DNA of 8,830 nt from Candidatus Poribacteria bacterium (GCA_009845505.1 VXZL01000021.1:1-8830); one strand, 5' to 3'. Counted from the stretch's first letter, positions 1 to 7,405 are shown. A program made the numbers and translations. The notes: generated by a model not told the origin, from the sequence alone.

Positions 1-39
1 CTTCTACCAATTAGTACCGCTTTTGTTGACAATCTCAGA

Positions 40-993
40 TTACAACTTACGCGCCGCACGCAATTTAGCACTTCTCGCTCGTGGATTATGCTGCACTGCA
101 GACACATCTGGAACAACAGGACGTTTTGTCAAAATCTGCAGAGACGGTTCATGGTTACAAATACAGACTGGGATTTTGGGTGGACAGATACATGTCGTCG
201 CGCATGTTTGAAATCGCCGTTTGACTATCCTATCCTCAAGCGAATGAAAGGCAATAACACAGAGATGTCCGCCGGGTTTCAAAAGCGATATGGCAACATC
301 TAAACCGGCTTCAAGATTTTCCAATTCCTTATTAACATGAATCCGCAGTGCTTGAAATACGCGGGTGGCAGGATGGATCTTGGATGTCTTTTGCGGAACC
401 GCCGCCTTGACAATCTCGGCAAAATGCGTTGTTGTCGTTATAGGCATCTGCTGCCTCGCCGTAACAATGCGGGTAGCAATCCGTTTCGCGAACCTTTCTT
501 CACCATATCGCTTAAAAATATCAACCAAAGTATCCACCGGACTGTCGTTGACTACCTGCATCGCTGTAGGAATAACTTCTTGATTATCATCCAACTTGCG
601 TCCAATTCCCATACGCATATCCAATGGCCCGGTATGGTTAAAACTAAATCCCCGGTCTGGTGTATCAAGTTGTAGCGATGACACCCCTAAATCAAGCAGG
701 ATACCATCTACAGCACAAATTGAGTACGCCTCAAGCAGAACAGGCATTTCTGCGAAATTGCCGTTAATGAGACAGTACCGGTCACCGAAGGCGCGTAACC
801 TCTCCTTTGCAATAACAAGGGCTTCAGAATCCAAATCAATGCCGATGACGCGTCCATTTGGTGCAGAAGCACTTAGGATAGCAGAACTATGTCCACCCAA
901 TCCGACAGTGCCATCCACATAAATACCGGTAGATTTCGGTTTGAGAAATTCAAGCACCGTGTCACATAAAACAGGTATGTGCTGTCTATCCAT
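40..993 (-). CDS. rsmH: 16S rRNA (cytosine(1402)-N(4))-methyltransferase RsmH (MraW)
   Basis: Transfers a methyl group from S-adenosylmethionine to N4 of C1402 in the decoding centre of 16S rRNA; cytosolic. At 317 residues it is full length for the family. Visible in order: the SAM-binding loop DGTVGLGGHS (residues 27-36), the DGILLDLGVSSLQLD block (96-110), RGFSFNHTGPLDMRM (114-128), HPATRVFQALRIHVNKEL (207-224), IAFHSLEDRIVKRRF (247-261), a cysteine-rich CxCPP...PVCIC segment (264-279) common in this family, and the C-terminal NPRARSAKLRAA signature. The start is the only Met close to the conserved HIPVL opening; its ribosome site is weak (GGGG three bases before the ATG). The gene normally begins the dcw cluster before ftsL; here only 39 nt follow it before the window edge. 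Family identity is certain from motifs; the rRNA position is family knowledge. Confidence 0.97.
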   Translation of the reverse strand: MDRQHIPVLCDTVLEFLKPKSTGIYVDGTVGLGGHSSAILSASAPNGRVIGIDLDSEALVIAKERLRAFGDRYCLINGNFAEMPVLLEAYSICAVDGILLDLGVSSLQLDTPDRGFSFNHTGPLDMRMGIGRKLDDNQEVIPTAMQVVNDSPVDTLVDIFKRYGEERFAKRIATRIVTARQQMPITTTTHFAEIVKAAVPQKTSKIHPATRVFQALRIHVNKELENLEAGLDVAISLLKPGGHLCVIAFHSLEDRIVKRRFQTCATTCICPPKIPVCICNHEPSLQILTKRPVVPDVSAVQHNPRARSAKLRAARKL

Positions 994-1020
994 AATCCCC
1001 GTCTCAATACAATCGTTATC

Positions 1021-1051
1021 TTATAACTGTATGTAGCAAGAAACATGCCAA
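1021..1051 (-). promoter_or_regulatory. possible promoter upstream of rsmH
   Basis: On the minus strand a TTGGCA (1046-1051) lies 19 nt before TTATAA (1021-1026), about 30 bp upstream of the rsmH start. The spacing is longer than the ideal 17, so this is a weak sigma70-type match. It would let rsmH be transcribed independently of the oxidoreductase upstream. No terminator is visible in the 82-bp gap, so read-through is equally possible. Confidence 0.28.
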
Positions 1052-1075
1052 TTTATTTTGCCATTTGCCGTGAGA

Positions 1076-2041
1076 TTAGGCATCTATTCGATTTTGATAG
1101 ATGGCTGACACAAGTTCCATTGTTTTGACTGCATCGGCGAAACAGGTGTCGGGCTGTTGGTCTTGCAGGATAGCATCCACAAAATGCCGACTCTCTCCAT
1201 AAAACCCGTAAACTCTATGTGTTGCGTCAGACCCAGCTGCTTCTTCAGGTGTGATCTCGGTTATGCCTTCAGGTGTATGAAGGACCGCGCTCCCACCGGC
1301 ATCAGGATTGATATAGGCAGAAATTTCCCGGGCGTGCATCTCAAATATATGAATGCGTGCCCCAACTGCCCAATTGGTGCAAAGATAACCAGAGGCACCA
1401 CTCGTAAATTTAACAATCGCGTTGAAGCTGTTTTCGCGCTCGGAATAGAAACTGTTAATGTCGCTTGCGACAGCTTTCACCTCGCCGCCACCGATCCATC
1501 GCAGGGCATCAACAGCATGAATTGCATCACAGGTCAAAACGTCTATGACGCCATCGTAATAGAGTGCCCCTGGGGTGTTCTTATGAAAAGTCGACATGCC
1601 TTGGATAATCGGACCGCGTTCCTCAACTATCGTTTTGACCCGTTGCAACAGTGGAATAAAACGGCGATTGAAGCCTACCATCGTTTTGCATCCGTTCTTT
1701 TCCGCAGCGCGTGCCATCTCCTTCGTCTGATGGAGCGTAACACCGGGCGGTTTTTCTATAAAGACGTGGTGCTGCTGTGACAGACAATGAATAACAAGCG
1801 GAAACAAGTGCTGAGGAGGCATGAGGACATAAACTGCATCGGGACTCGTCTTTTCAAGCATCTGCTTATAGTCTGTAAATGTCTGTTCAATCTCAAAGCG
1901 TTCTGCTGTCGCCTGAAGTTTTGATGGGATTAGATCGCACAACCCAACGAGATTCACATCCTCACATTCCGTGAGAGATGGGTAGTGAACGCCATTTGCC
2001 ATTCCACCTGCGCCGATTAGGGCAATATTGACTTTTTTCAT
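1076..2041 (-). CDS. Gfo/Idh/MocA family NAD(P)-dependent oxidoreductase
   Basis: A predicted cytosolic dehydrogenase of the Gfo/Idh/MocA family, which oxidises or reduces sugars, inositols and related polyols using NAD(P). It has 321 residues, on the short side of the usual 320-400. An N-terminal Rossmann fold opens with KVNIALIGAGGMA (dinucleotide loop GAGGMA at residues 10-15), an acidic Asp36 follows beta strand 2 (LVGLCD) and suggests NAD(H) preference, and the family EKP motif is at 96-98 (FIEKPPG). The C-terminal alpha/beta domain holds the D172-x2-H175-x2-D178 pattern followed by ALRWIGGGEV, where His175 is the likely catalytic or substrate residue. The start is supported by AGGAGG six bases upstream. 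It is divergent from the hydantoinase-B gene and upstream of rsmH. The substrate cannot be read from the sequence; no signal peptide or Tat motif is visible. Confidence 0.93.
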   Translation of the reverse strand: MKKVNIALIGAGGMANGVHYPSLTECEDVNLVGLCDLIPSKLQATAERFEIEQTFTDYKQMLEKTSPDAVYVLMPPQHLFPLVIHCLSQQHHVFIEKPPGVTLHQTKEMARAAEKNGCKTMVGFNRRFIPLLQRVKTIVEERGPIIQGMSTFHKNTPGALYYDGVIDVLTCDAIHAVDALRWIGGGEVKAVASDINSFYSERENSFNAIVKFTSGASGYLCTNWAVGARIHIFEMHAREISAYINPDAGGSAVLHTPEGITEITPEEAAGSDATHRVYGFYGESRHFVDAILQDQQPDTCFADAVKTMELVSAIYQNRIDA

Positions 2042-2047
2042 CTGGCT

Positions 2048-2053
2048 CCTCCT
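2048..2053 (-). promoter_or_regulatory. Shine-Dalgarno site of the Gfo/Idh/MocA gene
   Basis: A perfect AGGAGG on the minus strand, six bases before the ATG ending at 2041. It is the strongest ribosome binding site in the window and fixes the start of this gene. Confidence 0.85.
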
Positions 2054-2076
2054 AAATTGTCGTTTGTTGCTTGTAT

Positions 2077-2104
2077 ATTATAGGAAAAGATGTTAAAATT
2101 GCAA
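2077..2104 (-). promoter_or_regulatory. promoter of the Gfo/Idh/MocA gene
   Basis: On the minus strand a consensus -10 TATAAT (2077-2082) is preceded, after a 16-nt spacer, by TTGCAA (2099-2104), a 4/6 match to the sigma70 -35. Transcription would begin near 2070, giving a leader of about 30 nt that includes the Shine-Dalgarno site. The position within a divergent intergenic region fits. Confidence 0.6.
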
Positions 2105-2162
2105 CTGACTTATAGAGATTAACTCGATTTACCAACCCATGGAATAACGATAAATAACAAAT

Positions 2163-3764
2163 ATGGATCCCATCAAACTTGAACTTTACAAAAACATGCT
2201 CACCTCCGTTGCGGAGGAGATGGGTGTAACGCTCCGACGCACCGCATTTTCCCCTAACATCAAAGAACGACTCGATTTTTCATGTGCCGTGTTTGACGAC
2301 ACCGGTAAAATGGTGGCGCAAGCCGCACACATTCCGGTGCATCTTGGCTCTATGCCGCTGTCAGTCCTCGCTGCGATTGCACACACTGAGATGGTGCCCG
2401 GTGACATGATAGCTCTCAACGACCCGTATCGTGGCGGCACGCATTTGCCGGACATTACACTGGTCGCGCCTATCTTTAGCTCCTTCTTGCGGAGCGGGTC
2501 AGATGAGAAAGAACAGCAGGAAAAGCACCGCCCGGTATTTTTCGTCGCGAACCGGGCACATCATGCAGATGTTGGCGGCATGCGTCCTGGTTCAATGCCG
2601 ATTGCAACGAGTGTCATTCAGGAAGGTATCCGTATTCCACCGGTCAAACTCGTTCGCGGCGGTACGTTGGACACTGATCTCTGGGAACTCATCCTCGCTA
2701 ACGTACGAACCCCGGAGGAACGTCGTGGCGACATAGAGGCACAACTCGCTGCCAATCGCGTCGGCGAACGCCGTTTACAAGAGATGGTAACTAAATATGG
2801 GACAGCAGAGATTGCGGTCTATATGAAAGAATTGCGTGGATATGCGAGTCGAATGGTGCGTGCGCGTTTACGGGAAATTCCCGATGGACGCTATGCATAC
2901 ACCGACGTCCTTGATAATGATGGCATCAGTGATGAACCGATTGAAATCCGCGTTGCTATTGAAATTAAGGGGGATACGGCGGTCGTTGACTTTACGGGTA
3001 CTGCTCCGCAAGCCCGCGGTTCTGTCAACGCGATTTATGCCATCACCCTCTCGGCGGTCTTTTACGTTTTCCGATGCATTGCTGGTGCGGATGTACCCGC
3101 GAATGCGGGGTGTTTAGAGCCGATTCAGGTCATTGCGCCAGAAGGTAGCGTTGTGAACGCCAAGTTTCCGGCAGCGGTTGCAGGGGGAAACGTCGAAACA
3201 TCGCAGCGTATTGTTGATGTTCTCCTCGGTGCCTTAGCACAAGCCTGTCCGGACCAGATTCCTGCTGCGAGTTCTGGCACTATGAACAACCTCACAATAG
3301 GCGGTTATGATGCTTCACGCGGAAAGGAATTTACTTATTACGAAACGATTGCGGGTGGCATGGGGGCGCGTCCGAATTCGGATGGAATTGATGCTATCCA
3401 TACGCACATGACGAATACGATGAATACCCCGATAGAGGCAATTGAGACGAACTATCCGATGCAAGTGGTGGAATATGGGATCCGACGAGGCACAGGGGGT
3501 GCGGGTCAATTCCGCGGTGGTGACGGCGTTGTTCGAGCAGTACAGATGCTCACAGACGCTGAGGTTACAATCCTTTCAGAGCGACGGACGCGAGGTCCTT
3601 ATGGTTTAGGCGGGGAACCGGGACAACCGGGACGGAACGTGCTTATCTCTGATGGAGAGGCACAGCCGTTGGCGGGTAAGGTGTCTATTTCTACAAGCAA
3701 CGGCGACATCATTCGGATAGAGACCCCCGGTGGGGGCGGTTTTTTTATCGTTAAAAAAGCTTGA
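2163..3764 (+). CDS. hyuB: hydantoinase B / oxoprolinase family protein (HyuB-like)
   Basis: Resembles the B subunit of ATP-dependent N-methylhydantoinase, acetophenone carboxylase and 5-oxoprolinase, which act on cyclic amides or ketones together with an ATP-binding A subunit. Its 533 residues match the usual HyuB length. Conserved blocks in order: [19 protein letters not shown] (18-36), [13 protein letters not shown] (53-65), [15 protein letters not shown] (86-100), [11 protein letters not shown] (129-139), [14 protein letters not shown] (277-290), [13 protein letters not shown] (340-352), a glycine-rich stretch [15 protein letters not shown] (441-455) and the C-terminal TPGGGGF (521-527). 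Residues about 105-123 form a charged Glu/Lys/Gln-rich segment that looks like an insertion. The start at the conserved MDPIKLEL is clear, but no Shine-Dalgarno sequence precedes it. No hyuA is present on either side, so substrate and partner are unknown. The 3' end overlaps rnpB on the other strand. Confidence 0.93.
   Translation: MDPIKLELYKNMLTSVAEEMGVTLRRTAFSPNIKERLDFSCAVFDDTGKMVAQAAHIPVHLGSMPLSVLAAIAHTEMVPGDMIALNDPYRGGTHLPDITLVAPIFSSFLRSGSDEKEQQEKHRPVFFVANRAHHADVGGMRPGSMPIATSVIQEGIRIPPVKLVRGGTLDTDLWELILANVRTPEERRGDIEAQLAANRVGERRLQEMVTKYGTAEIAVYMKELRGYASRMVRARLREIPDGRYAYTDVLDNDGISDEPIEIRVAIEIKGDTAVVDFTGTAPQARGSVNAIYAITLSAVFYVFRCIAGADVPANAGCLEPIQVIAPEGSVVNAKFPAAVAGGNVETSQRIVDVLLGALAQACPDQIPAASSGTMNNLTIGGYDASRGKEFTYYETIAGGMGARPNSDGIDAIHTHMTNTMNTPIEAIETNYPMQVVEYGIRRGTGGAGQFRGGDGVVRAVQMLTDAEVTILSERRTRGPYGLGGEPGQPGRNVLISDGEAQPLAGKVSISTSNGDIIRIETPGGGGFFIVKKA
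3724..3746 (+). terminator. terminator-like hairpin inside the 3' end of hyuB
   Basis: On the plus strand CCCCC (3724-3728), loop GGT and GGGGG (3732-3736) form a five-pair GC stem, followed after three bases by seven T (3740-3746). This has the form of a short intrinsic terminator, but it lies within the codons for the conserved TPGGGGFF tail, 16-38 bases before the stop codon, so it may be only a product of glycine and phenylalanine codons. If active it would limit read-through antisense to rnpB. Confidence 0.35.
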
Positions 3765-4113
3765 GTTGAGAATAAGCCGGATTCTGTATGCGATGATCAT
3801 TCATCTGGGATGGATGTTACCATCCACCTCAAGCGGTTACCTGGGGAAAAGGCGAGCACACCTTATATTCCGCCATTTACCTTGCTCCAGATGGGGTTTA
3901 CCAAGCTCCATAAGTCACCTTATGGACTGGTGCGCTTTTACCGCACCGTTTCACCTGTACAACGCTTTGAGGCGTTGTAGTCTACTCTCTGTTGCACTTT
4001 CCATAGCGTTGCCGCTCCTGGGGGTTACCCAGCATCCTGCCCTGCGGAGTCCGGACTTTCCTCATCCCGATTGTAAGCTACATTCGGGACGCGATCATCT
4101 ACTCAACTCAAGC
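3759..4113 (-). ncRNA. rnpB: RNase P RNA, bacterial type A
   Basis: The catalytic RNA of ribonuclease P, which removes 5' leaders from pre-tRNAs. About 355 nt, transcribed from 4113 down to 3759. The ends form P1: GCTTGAGTTGAG (4102-4113) is perfectly complementary to CTCAACTCAAGC (3759-3770), 12 pairs. P2 pairs GATGATC near the 5' end with GATCATC near the 3' end. Universal core CR-I, GAGGAAAGTCCGGACTCC, is at 4046-4063 and CR-V, ACAGAATCCGGCTTA, at 3773-3787; together they make P4. P3 is TCCCGA...TCGGGA. Other typical parts are GGTGAAACGGTGCGGTAAAAG (P10-P11 region, about 3932-3953), a P12 hairpin with GTGA loop, a P18 hairpin GGATG-GTAA-CATCC with a GNRA loop, and an L15 GGTAA (3837-3841) that would pair with the tRNA CCA end. 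Its upstream promoter places +1 at the P1 start. The 3' end runs two codons into convergent hyuB. Confidence 0.96.
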
Positions 4114-4119
4114 CTTTCT

Positions 4120-4149
4120 ATTATACTGTATCTGACAGCTTAGAGGCAA
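4120..4149 (-). promoter_or_regulatory. rnpB promoter
   Basis: On the minus strand TTGCCT (4144-4149, 4/6 match to -35) and a perfect TATAAT (4120-4125) are 18 nt apart. Six bases after the -10 box comes the first base of the P1 helix at 4113, so the predicted start of transcription coincides with the 5' end of the RNA inferred from folding. The agreement of two independent signals supports both. Confidence 0.75.
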
Positions 4150-4201
4150 GGAAAACGTTGACAACCCAAAGTTATCCGGCAGGATTCTTAACTGCGCTTA
4201 T

Positions 4202-4234
4202 AAAGAAAAGAGGCGCGGTATTTAACCGCGCCTC
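4202..4234 (-). terminator. intrinsic terminator of nrdJ
   Basis: On the minus strand a perfect 10-pair GC-rich stem, GAGGCGCGGT (4225-4234) with ACCGCGCCTC (4210-4219), and a 5-nt loop, is followed directly by TTTTCTTTA (4201-4209). It begins about 20 nt after the nrdJ stop codon and separates the nrdJ transcript from the rnpB promoter. On the plus strand no T-run follows, so it works in one direction only. Confidence 0.9.
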
Positions 4235-4253
4235 CAACTGTTGAAAAAAGAAA

Positions 4254-7200
4254 TTAGGAGCAACCACTCGTCGCACCGCAATTGGCACAGCGGTAGCAGA
4301 CCCCGCTTCTCGCCATAAGTGCGCCGCACTCGGGGCATGGGGGTGCATCTGCATGTTGGAGGACAATCTGTTTCTCACGCTCCAGCCAAGTATCCGTTTC
4401 ACCGTTGCTGCCATGTCCGAAGGGATGAAGTTCTTCAGGCGGTACCATCTGTTCGTCAAAGTCCGGAATTTCCGGACTCTCTTGGGGTTCCCCAGAGAGG
4501 AACTTGGTACCAAGCCAACGGAAGACATAGTCCATAATGGATTTCGCCATTGGGATCTCAGAATTAGACGTGAAACCAGAGGGTTCAAACCGGACATGGC
4601 TGAATTTATTGACAAGCGATTCTAAGGGAACGCCGTACTGTAAAGCAACAGAGGTGAGGATTGCAACGGAGTCCATCAATCCAGAAATGACGGAGCCTTC
4701 CTTATTCATGCGGAGGAAGACTTCACCGGGGCTCCCATCTTCATAAAGCCCGACGTGTATGTAGCCTTCATGCCCCCCAATACTGAATTTGTGTGCGATG
4801 GCGCGTCGCTCATCTGGCAAACGTCGTCTGACAGGGTGGGCAGCGGGTTGTTCGGCATCCGATAGGGTCACATCTGTTCCCTCACTTTCCGAATCCTGTT
4901 GGCTTCGGGTCGAGAGGGGTTGGCTCCCTTTGCTACCGTCGCGATACACAGCGAGACATTTCACACCGCGTCGCCACGCTTCCACATATAGCGTTTTGAT
5001 GTCATCTACTGTTGCATCATTTGGGACATTAACAGTCTTAGAAATAGCACCAGAAATAAAGGGTTGAACAGCCGCCATCATTTTCAAGGGTCCCATGTGG
5101 TTTATATAACGGGTTCCGTGCTTACCACATTGGACGGCACAATCAAAAACAGGATAGTGCGTTGGCGAGAGGTGCGGTGCGCCCTCAACCGTCCCCGTGC
5201 CGCAGACGACCTCTTCTGCGGTAACAATCTCATCTTCGGTAAATCCGAGCGTAGAAAGCAGGTTAAAGCTTGGGTCTGCCGCCATTTCCTCGGTTATACC
5301 TAACCGTCGCAGGCACTCTTCCCCGAGGAAACCGGGAGCAAAGGCGAGATTCAAGTCAAACGCGCTCGGTAACGTCTCTGCGACGCGAGCGATATCCTCG
5401 TGTGTAAAACCCCTCTGTCTCAGTGTCTCTGGATTGATATGAGGTGTTCCCTCAAAGGTCCCCGTGCCGACGAGATAGGTAATGATCGCCTCAGTCTGTT
5501 GTAGCGTATATCCGAGGTTATGTAAGGCATCGCGGACACTCTGGTTAACTATTTTCATGTATCCGCCGCCAGCGAGTTTCTTGAATTTGACGAGGGCGAA
5601 TTCCGGTTCAATCCCGGTTGTGTCACAATCCATCAGGAAGGAGATCGTGCCTGTAGGCGCGATAACACTAATTTGGGAGTTTCGATAGCCCGACTGCTCA
5701 CCCTTTTCAAGGCAGACATCCCAATCTGCTTGCGCTGCGTCCAAAAGCTCTGGTGGACACGCAGCGGCATCAATGCTGTAAGCAGCATCGCGATGGAGCT
5801 GCATAACGTTCAACATCGAATCCCGATTTTCGGGATAGCCATCAAAAGTTCCAACGCTTTTAGCGATCTCTGCACTTGTCCGGTAGCCGTGTCCACTCAG
5901 CATAGCAGTAATAGAACCAGCATAAGCACAAGCCTGTGCACTATCGTAAGGAATCCCTAAGCGCATCAAAAGGGCACCTAAATTAGCGTAACCGAGTCCG
6001 AGAGGACGATACTCATGGGAACGTTGTGCTATCCGTGAGGTTGGATACGCAGAGAAACCGACTATAATTTCCATAGCAGTGATGAACACACGCACTGCAG
6101 CGCGGAAACCGTCAATGTCAAAGCTGTCATCATCTCCCAAGAATTTAGCGAGATTAATGCTGGCGAGGTTGCAAGCAGAATCGTCTAAGAAGAGGTATTC
6201 ACTACATGGATTGCTTGCGTTAATCCTATCTGTATTTTTACAAGTATGCCATTTCTGAATCGTGCTATCAAATTGAACGCCTGGGTCGGCACATGCCCAT
6301 GCCGCATAAGCAATTTTTTCCATGAGGGTTCTGGCATCATACTCCTCGGCGACTTCCTGGGTTGTGCGATAGGTAGTTTTCCACGAATCTCCTTGGAGAT
6401 AAGCACTCATGAAGTCATCAGGGATCCTCACAGAGTTATTGCTATTCTGTCCACTGACTGTGCTATACGCTTCACCGTTGAAGTCAGCGGGATATCCAGC
6501 AGCGATGAGCGCCTTTGCTTTATCTTCCTCCCGGAGTTTCCAGTCAATGTAGTCAACAATTTCGGGATGGTCCATGTCAAGGATGACCATTTTGGCCGCG
6601 CGTCGGGTAGTGCCACCGGACTTAATGCTGCCTGCCCAACGATCAAAACCTTCAAGGAAGGAGAGGACTCCAGAACTCTCACCACCACCGGAAAGGAGTT
6701 CCCCCTTAGCACGTACTTGACTAAAATTAGACCCTGTACCGCTGCCATATTTAAAGAGTCGGACTTCGGATCTCTGGAGCTCCAACATGGAGTCCAGAGA
6801 ATCATCAACGCTTTGGATAAAACAAGCGGAATTTTGTGGGTGCTCATACGCATTGGTAGTGACCTCGACTTTCTTCGCGTCGCGGTCCCAATAGTAATTT
6901 CCGCCGCCGCCTTCAATATTATATTCGTGCCATAAACCGCAATTAAACCAGACAGGCGAGTTGAAAGCACCCCGTTGTGTAACGAGGATATGTGTCAGTT
7001 CCATCTCAAAGGTCTGTGCATCCTCAGGGGTGGCAAAATAGCCCCCAAGTTCTTCACCTGCGCGGCGAAGGGTACGTGCGACACGGGTAACGAGTTGACG
7101 GACGCTATCTTCAGCTTCTGTCCCGGGGACCCCAGCTTTTCGGAAGTATTTTGACGCGGCGATGTCTGTCGCGAGTTGGGTCCAGCTTGCGGGTACTTCG

Positions 7201-7400
7201 ACCTGCTCCTGTTTAAAGATAACATCACCCTTTTCATTGTAAATGACCGCGTCGCGGCGTTCCCACTCTAACACATCGTAGGGATGAACGCCAGGGGTCG
7301 TAAAATGGGGTGTGAAAGTGAGTCCCATCCGATCACCCTCGTTAGAATGCTTCGGAGAAGTTGTCGCCTCTTCAACTCCCTTGGGATTATCGACAGTCAT
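4254..7400 (-). CDS. nrdJ: adenosylcobalamin-dependent (class II) ribonucleoside-diphosphate reductase
   Basis: Reduces ribonucleotides to deoxyribonucleotides for DNA synthesis, using a radical from vitamin B12 coenzyme and no oxygen. 1048 residues, within the range of long NrdJ proteins. The N-terminal domain begins FTTPGVHPYD (33-42). In the barrel: SACFIQS with redox Cys193, GSGTGSNFSQVR (219-230), GGTTRRAAKMVILD (262-275), NNSVRIPDDF (321-330), and active-site NPCSE with Asn397, thiyl Cys399 and Glu401, then ACNLASINL with Cys410, partner of Cys193; PTGTISFLMDCDTTGIEP (582-599) binds substrate phosphate. A repeated GTGTxEGxPHxxP occurs at 645 and 734. A hydrophilic linker (about 823-856) leads to a TSCPD domain (about 857-945). 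The tail has six cysteines (1022, 1025, 1035, 1038, 1041, 1047), a zinc-ribbon-like module with a terminal cysteine for re-reduction. A second start, Met25 (codon 7326-7328), is also plausible. tyrS is upstream on the same strand. Confidence 0.96.
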   Translation of the reverse strand: MTVDNPKGVEEATTSPKHSNEGDRMGLTFTPHFTTPGVHPYDVLEWERRDAVIYNEKGDVIFKQEQVEVPASWTQLATDIAASKYFRKAGVPGTEAEDSVRQLVTRVARTLRRAGEELGGYFATPEDAQTFEMELTHILVTQRGAFNSPVWFNCGLWHEYNIEGGGGNYYWDRDAKKVEVTTNAYEHPQNSACFIQSVDDSLDSMLELQRSEVRLFKYGSGTGSNFSQVRAKGELLSGGGESSGVLSFLEGFDRWAGSIKSGGTTRRAAKMVILDMDHPEIVDYIDWKLREEDKAKALIAAGYPADFNGEAYSTVSGQNSNNSVRIPDDFMSAYLQGDSWKTTYRTTQEVAEEYDARTLMEKIAYAAWACADPGVQFDSTIQKWHTCKNTDRINASNPCSEYLFLDDSACNLASINLAKFLGDDDSFDIDGFRAAVRVFITAMEIIVGFSAYPTSRIAQRSHEYRPLGLGYANLGALLMRLGIPYDSAQACAYAGSITAMLSGHGYRTSAEIAKSVGTFDGYPENRDSMLNVMQLHRDAAYSIDAAACPPELLDAAQADWDVCLEKGEQSGYRNSQISVIAPTGTISFLMDCDTTGIEPEFALVKFKKLAGGGYMKIVNQSVRDALHNLGYTLQQTEAIITYLVGTGTFEGTPHINPETLRQRGFTHEDIARVAETLPSAFDLNLAFAPGFLGEECLRRLGITEEMAADPSFNLLSTLGFTEDEIVTAEEVVCGTGTVEGAPHLSPTHYPVFDCAVQCGKHGTRYINHMGPLKMMAAVQPFISGAISKTVNVPNDATVDDIKTLYVEAWRRGVKCLAVYRDGSKGSQPLSTRSQQDSESEGTDVTLSDAEQPAAHPVRRRLPDERRAIAHKFSIGGHEGYIHVGLYEDGSPGEVFLRMNKEGSVISGLMDSVAILTSVALQYGVPLESLVNKFSHVRFEPSGFTSNSEIPMAKSIMDYVFRWLGTKFLSGEPQESPEIPDFDEQMVPPEELHPFGHGSNGETDTWLEREKQIVLQHADAPPCPECGALMARSGVCYRCANCGATSGCS

Positions 7401-7405
7401 ATTCG

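Noticed and set aside
1..32. Possible start of ftsL (TTG at 30-32, minus strand), the only open frame after rsmH
   Set aside because: Only ten codons are visible, the ribosome site is poor and the start is non-ATG; not enough to call a gene.
195..230. Cysteine-rich segment in RsmH as an unusual metal site
   Set aside because: CxCPP...PVCxC is a frequent feature of bacterial RsmH sequences.
1157..1780. Plus-strand open frame of 207 codons
   Set aside because: It is antisense to the Gfo/Idh/MocA gene, which has clear motifs, a promoter and a Shine-Dalgarno site.
3730..4143. Plus-strand open frame of 137 codons downstream of hyuB
   Set aside because: It is antisense to the rnpB gene, whose structure and conserved core explain the sequence. 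The translation has no family features and no ribosome site.
4172..4615. Minus-strand open frame of 147 codons over the nrdJ end
   Set aside because: It is out of frame with nrdJ, runs through the nrdJ terminator and shows no recognisable protein features.
5395..5480. Repeated GTGTxEGxPHxxP motif in NrdJ as a recent duplication
   Set aside because: The two copies (residues 645 and 734) are family features of class II reductases, not a local DNA duplication; the DNA between copies is not similar.
6246..6935. Long plus-strand open frame of 229 codons
   Set aside because: It lies fully within nrdJ on the opposite strand, whose conserved motifs explain the sequence. It starts without a ribosome site and resembles no known family.
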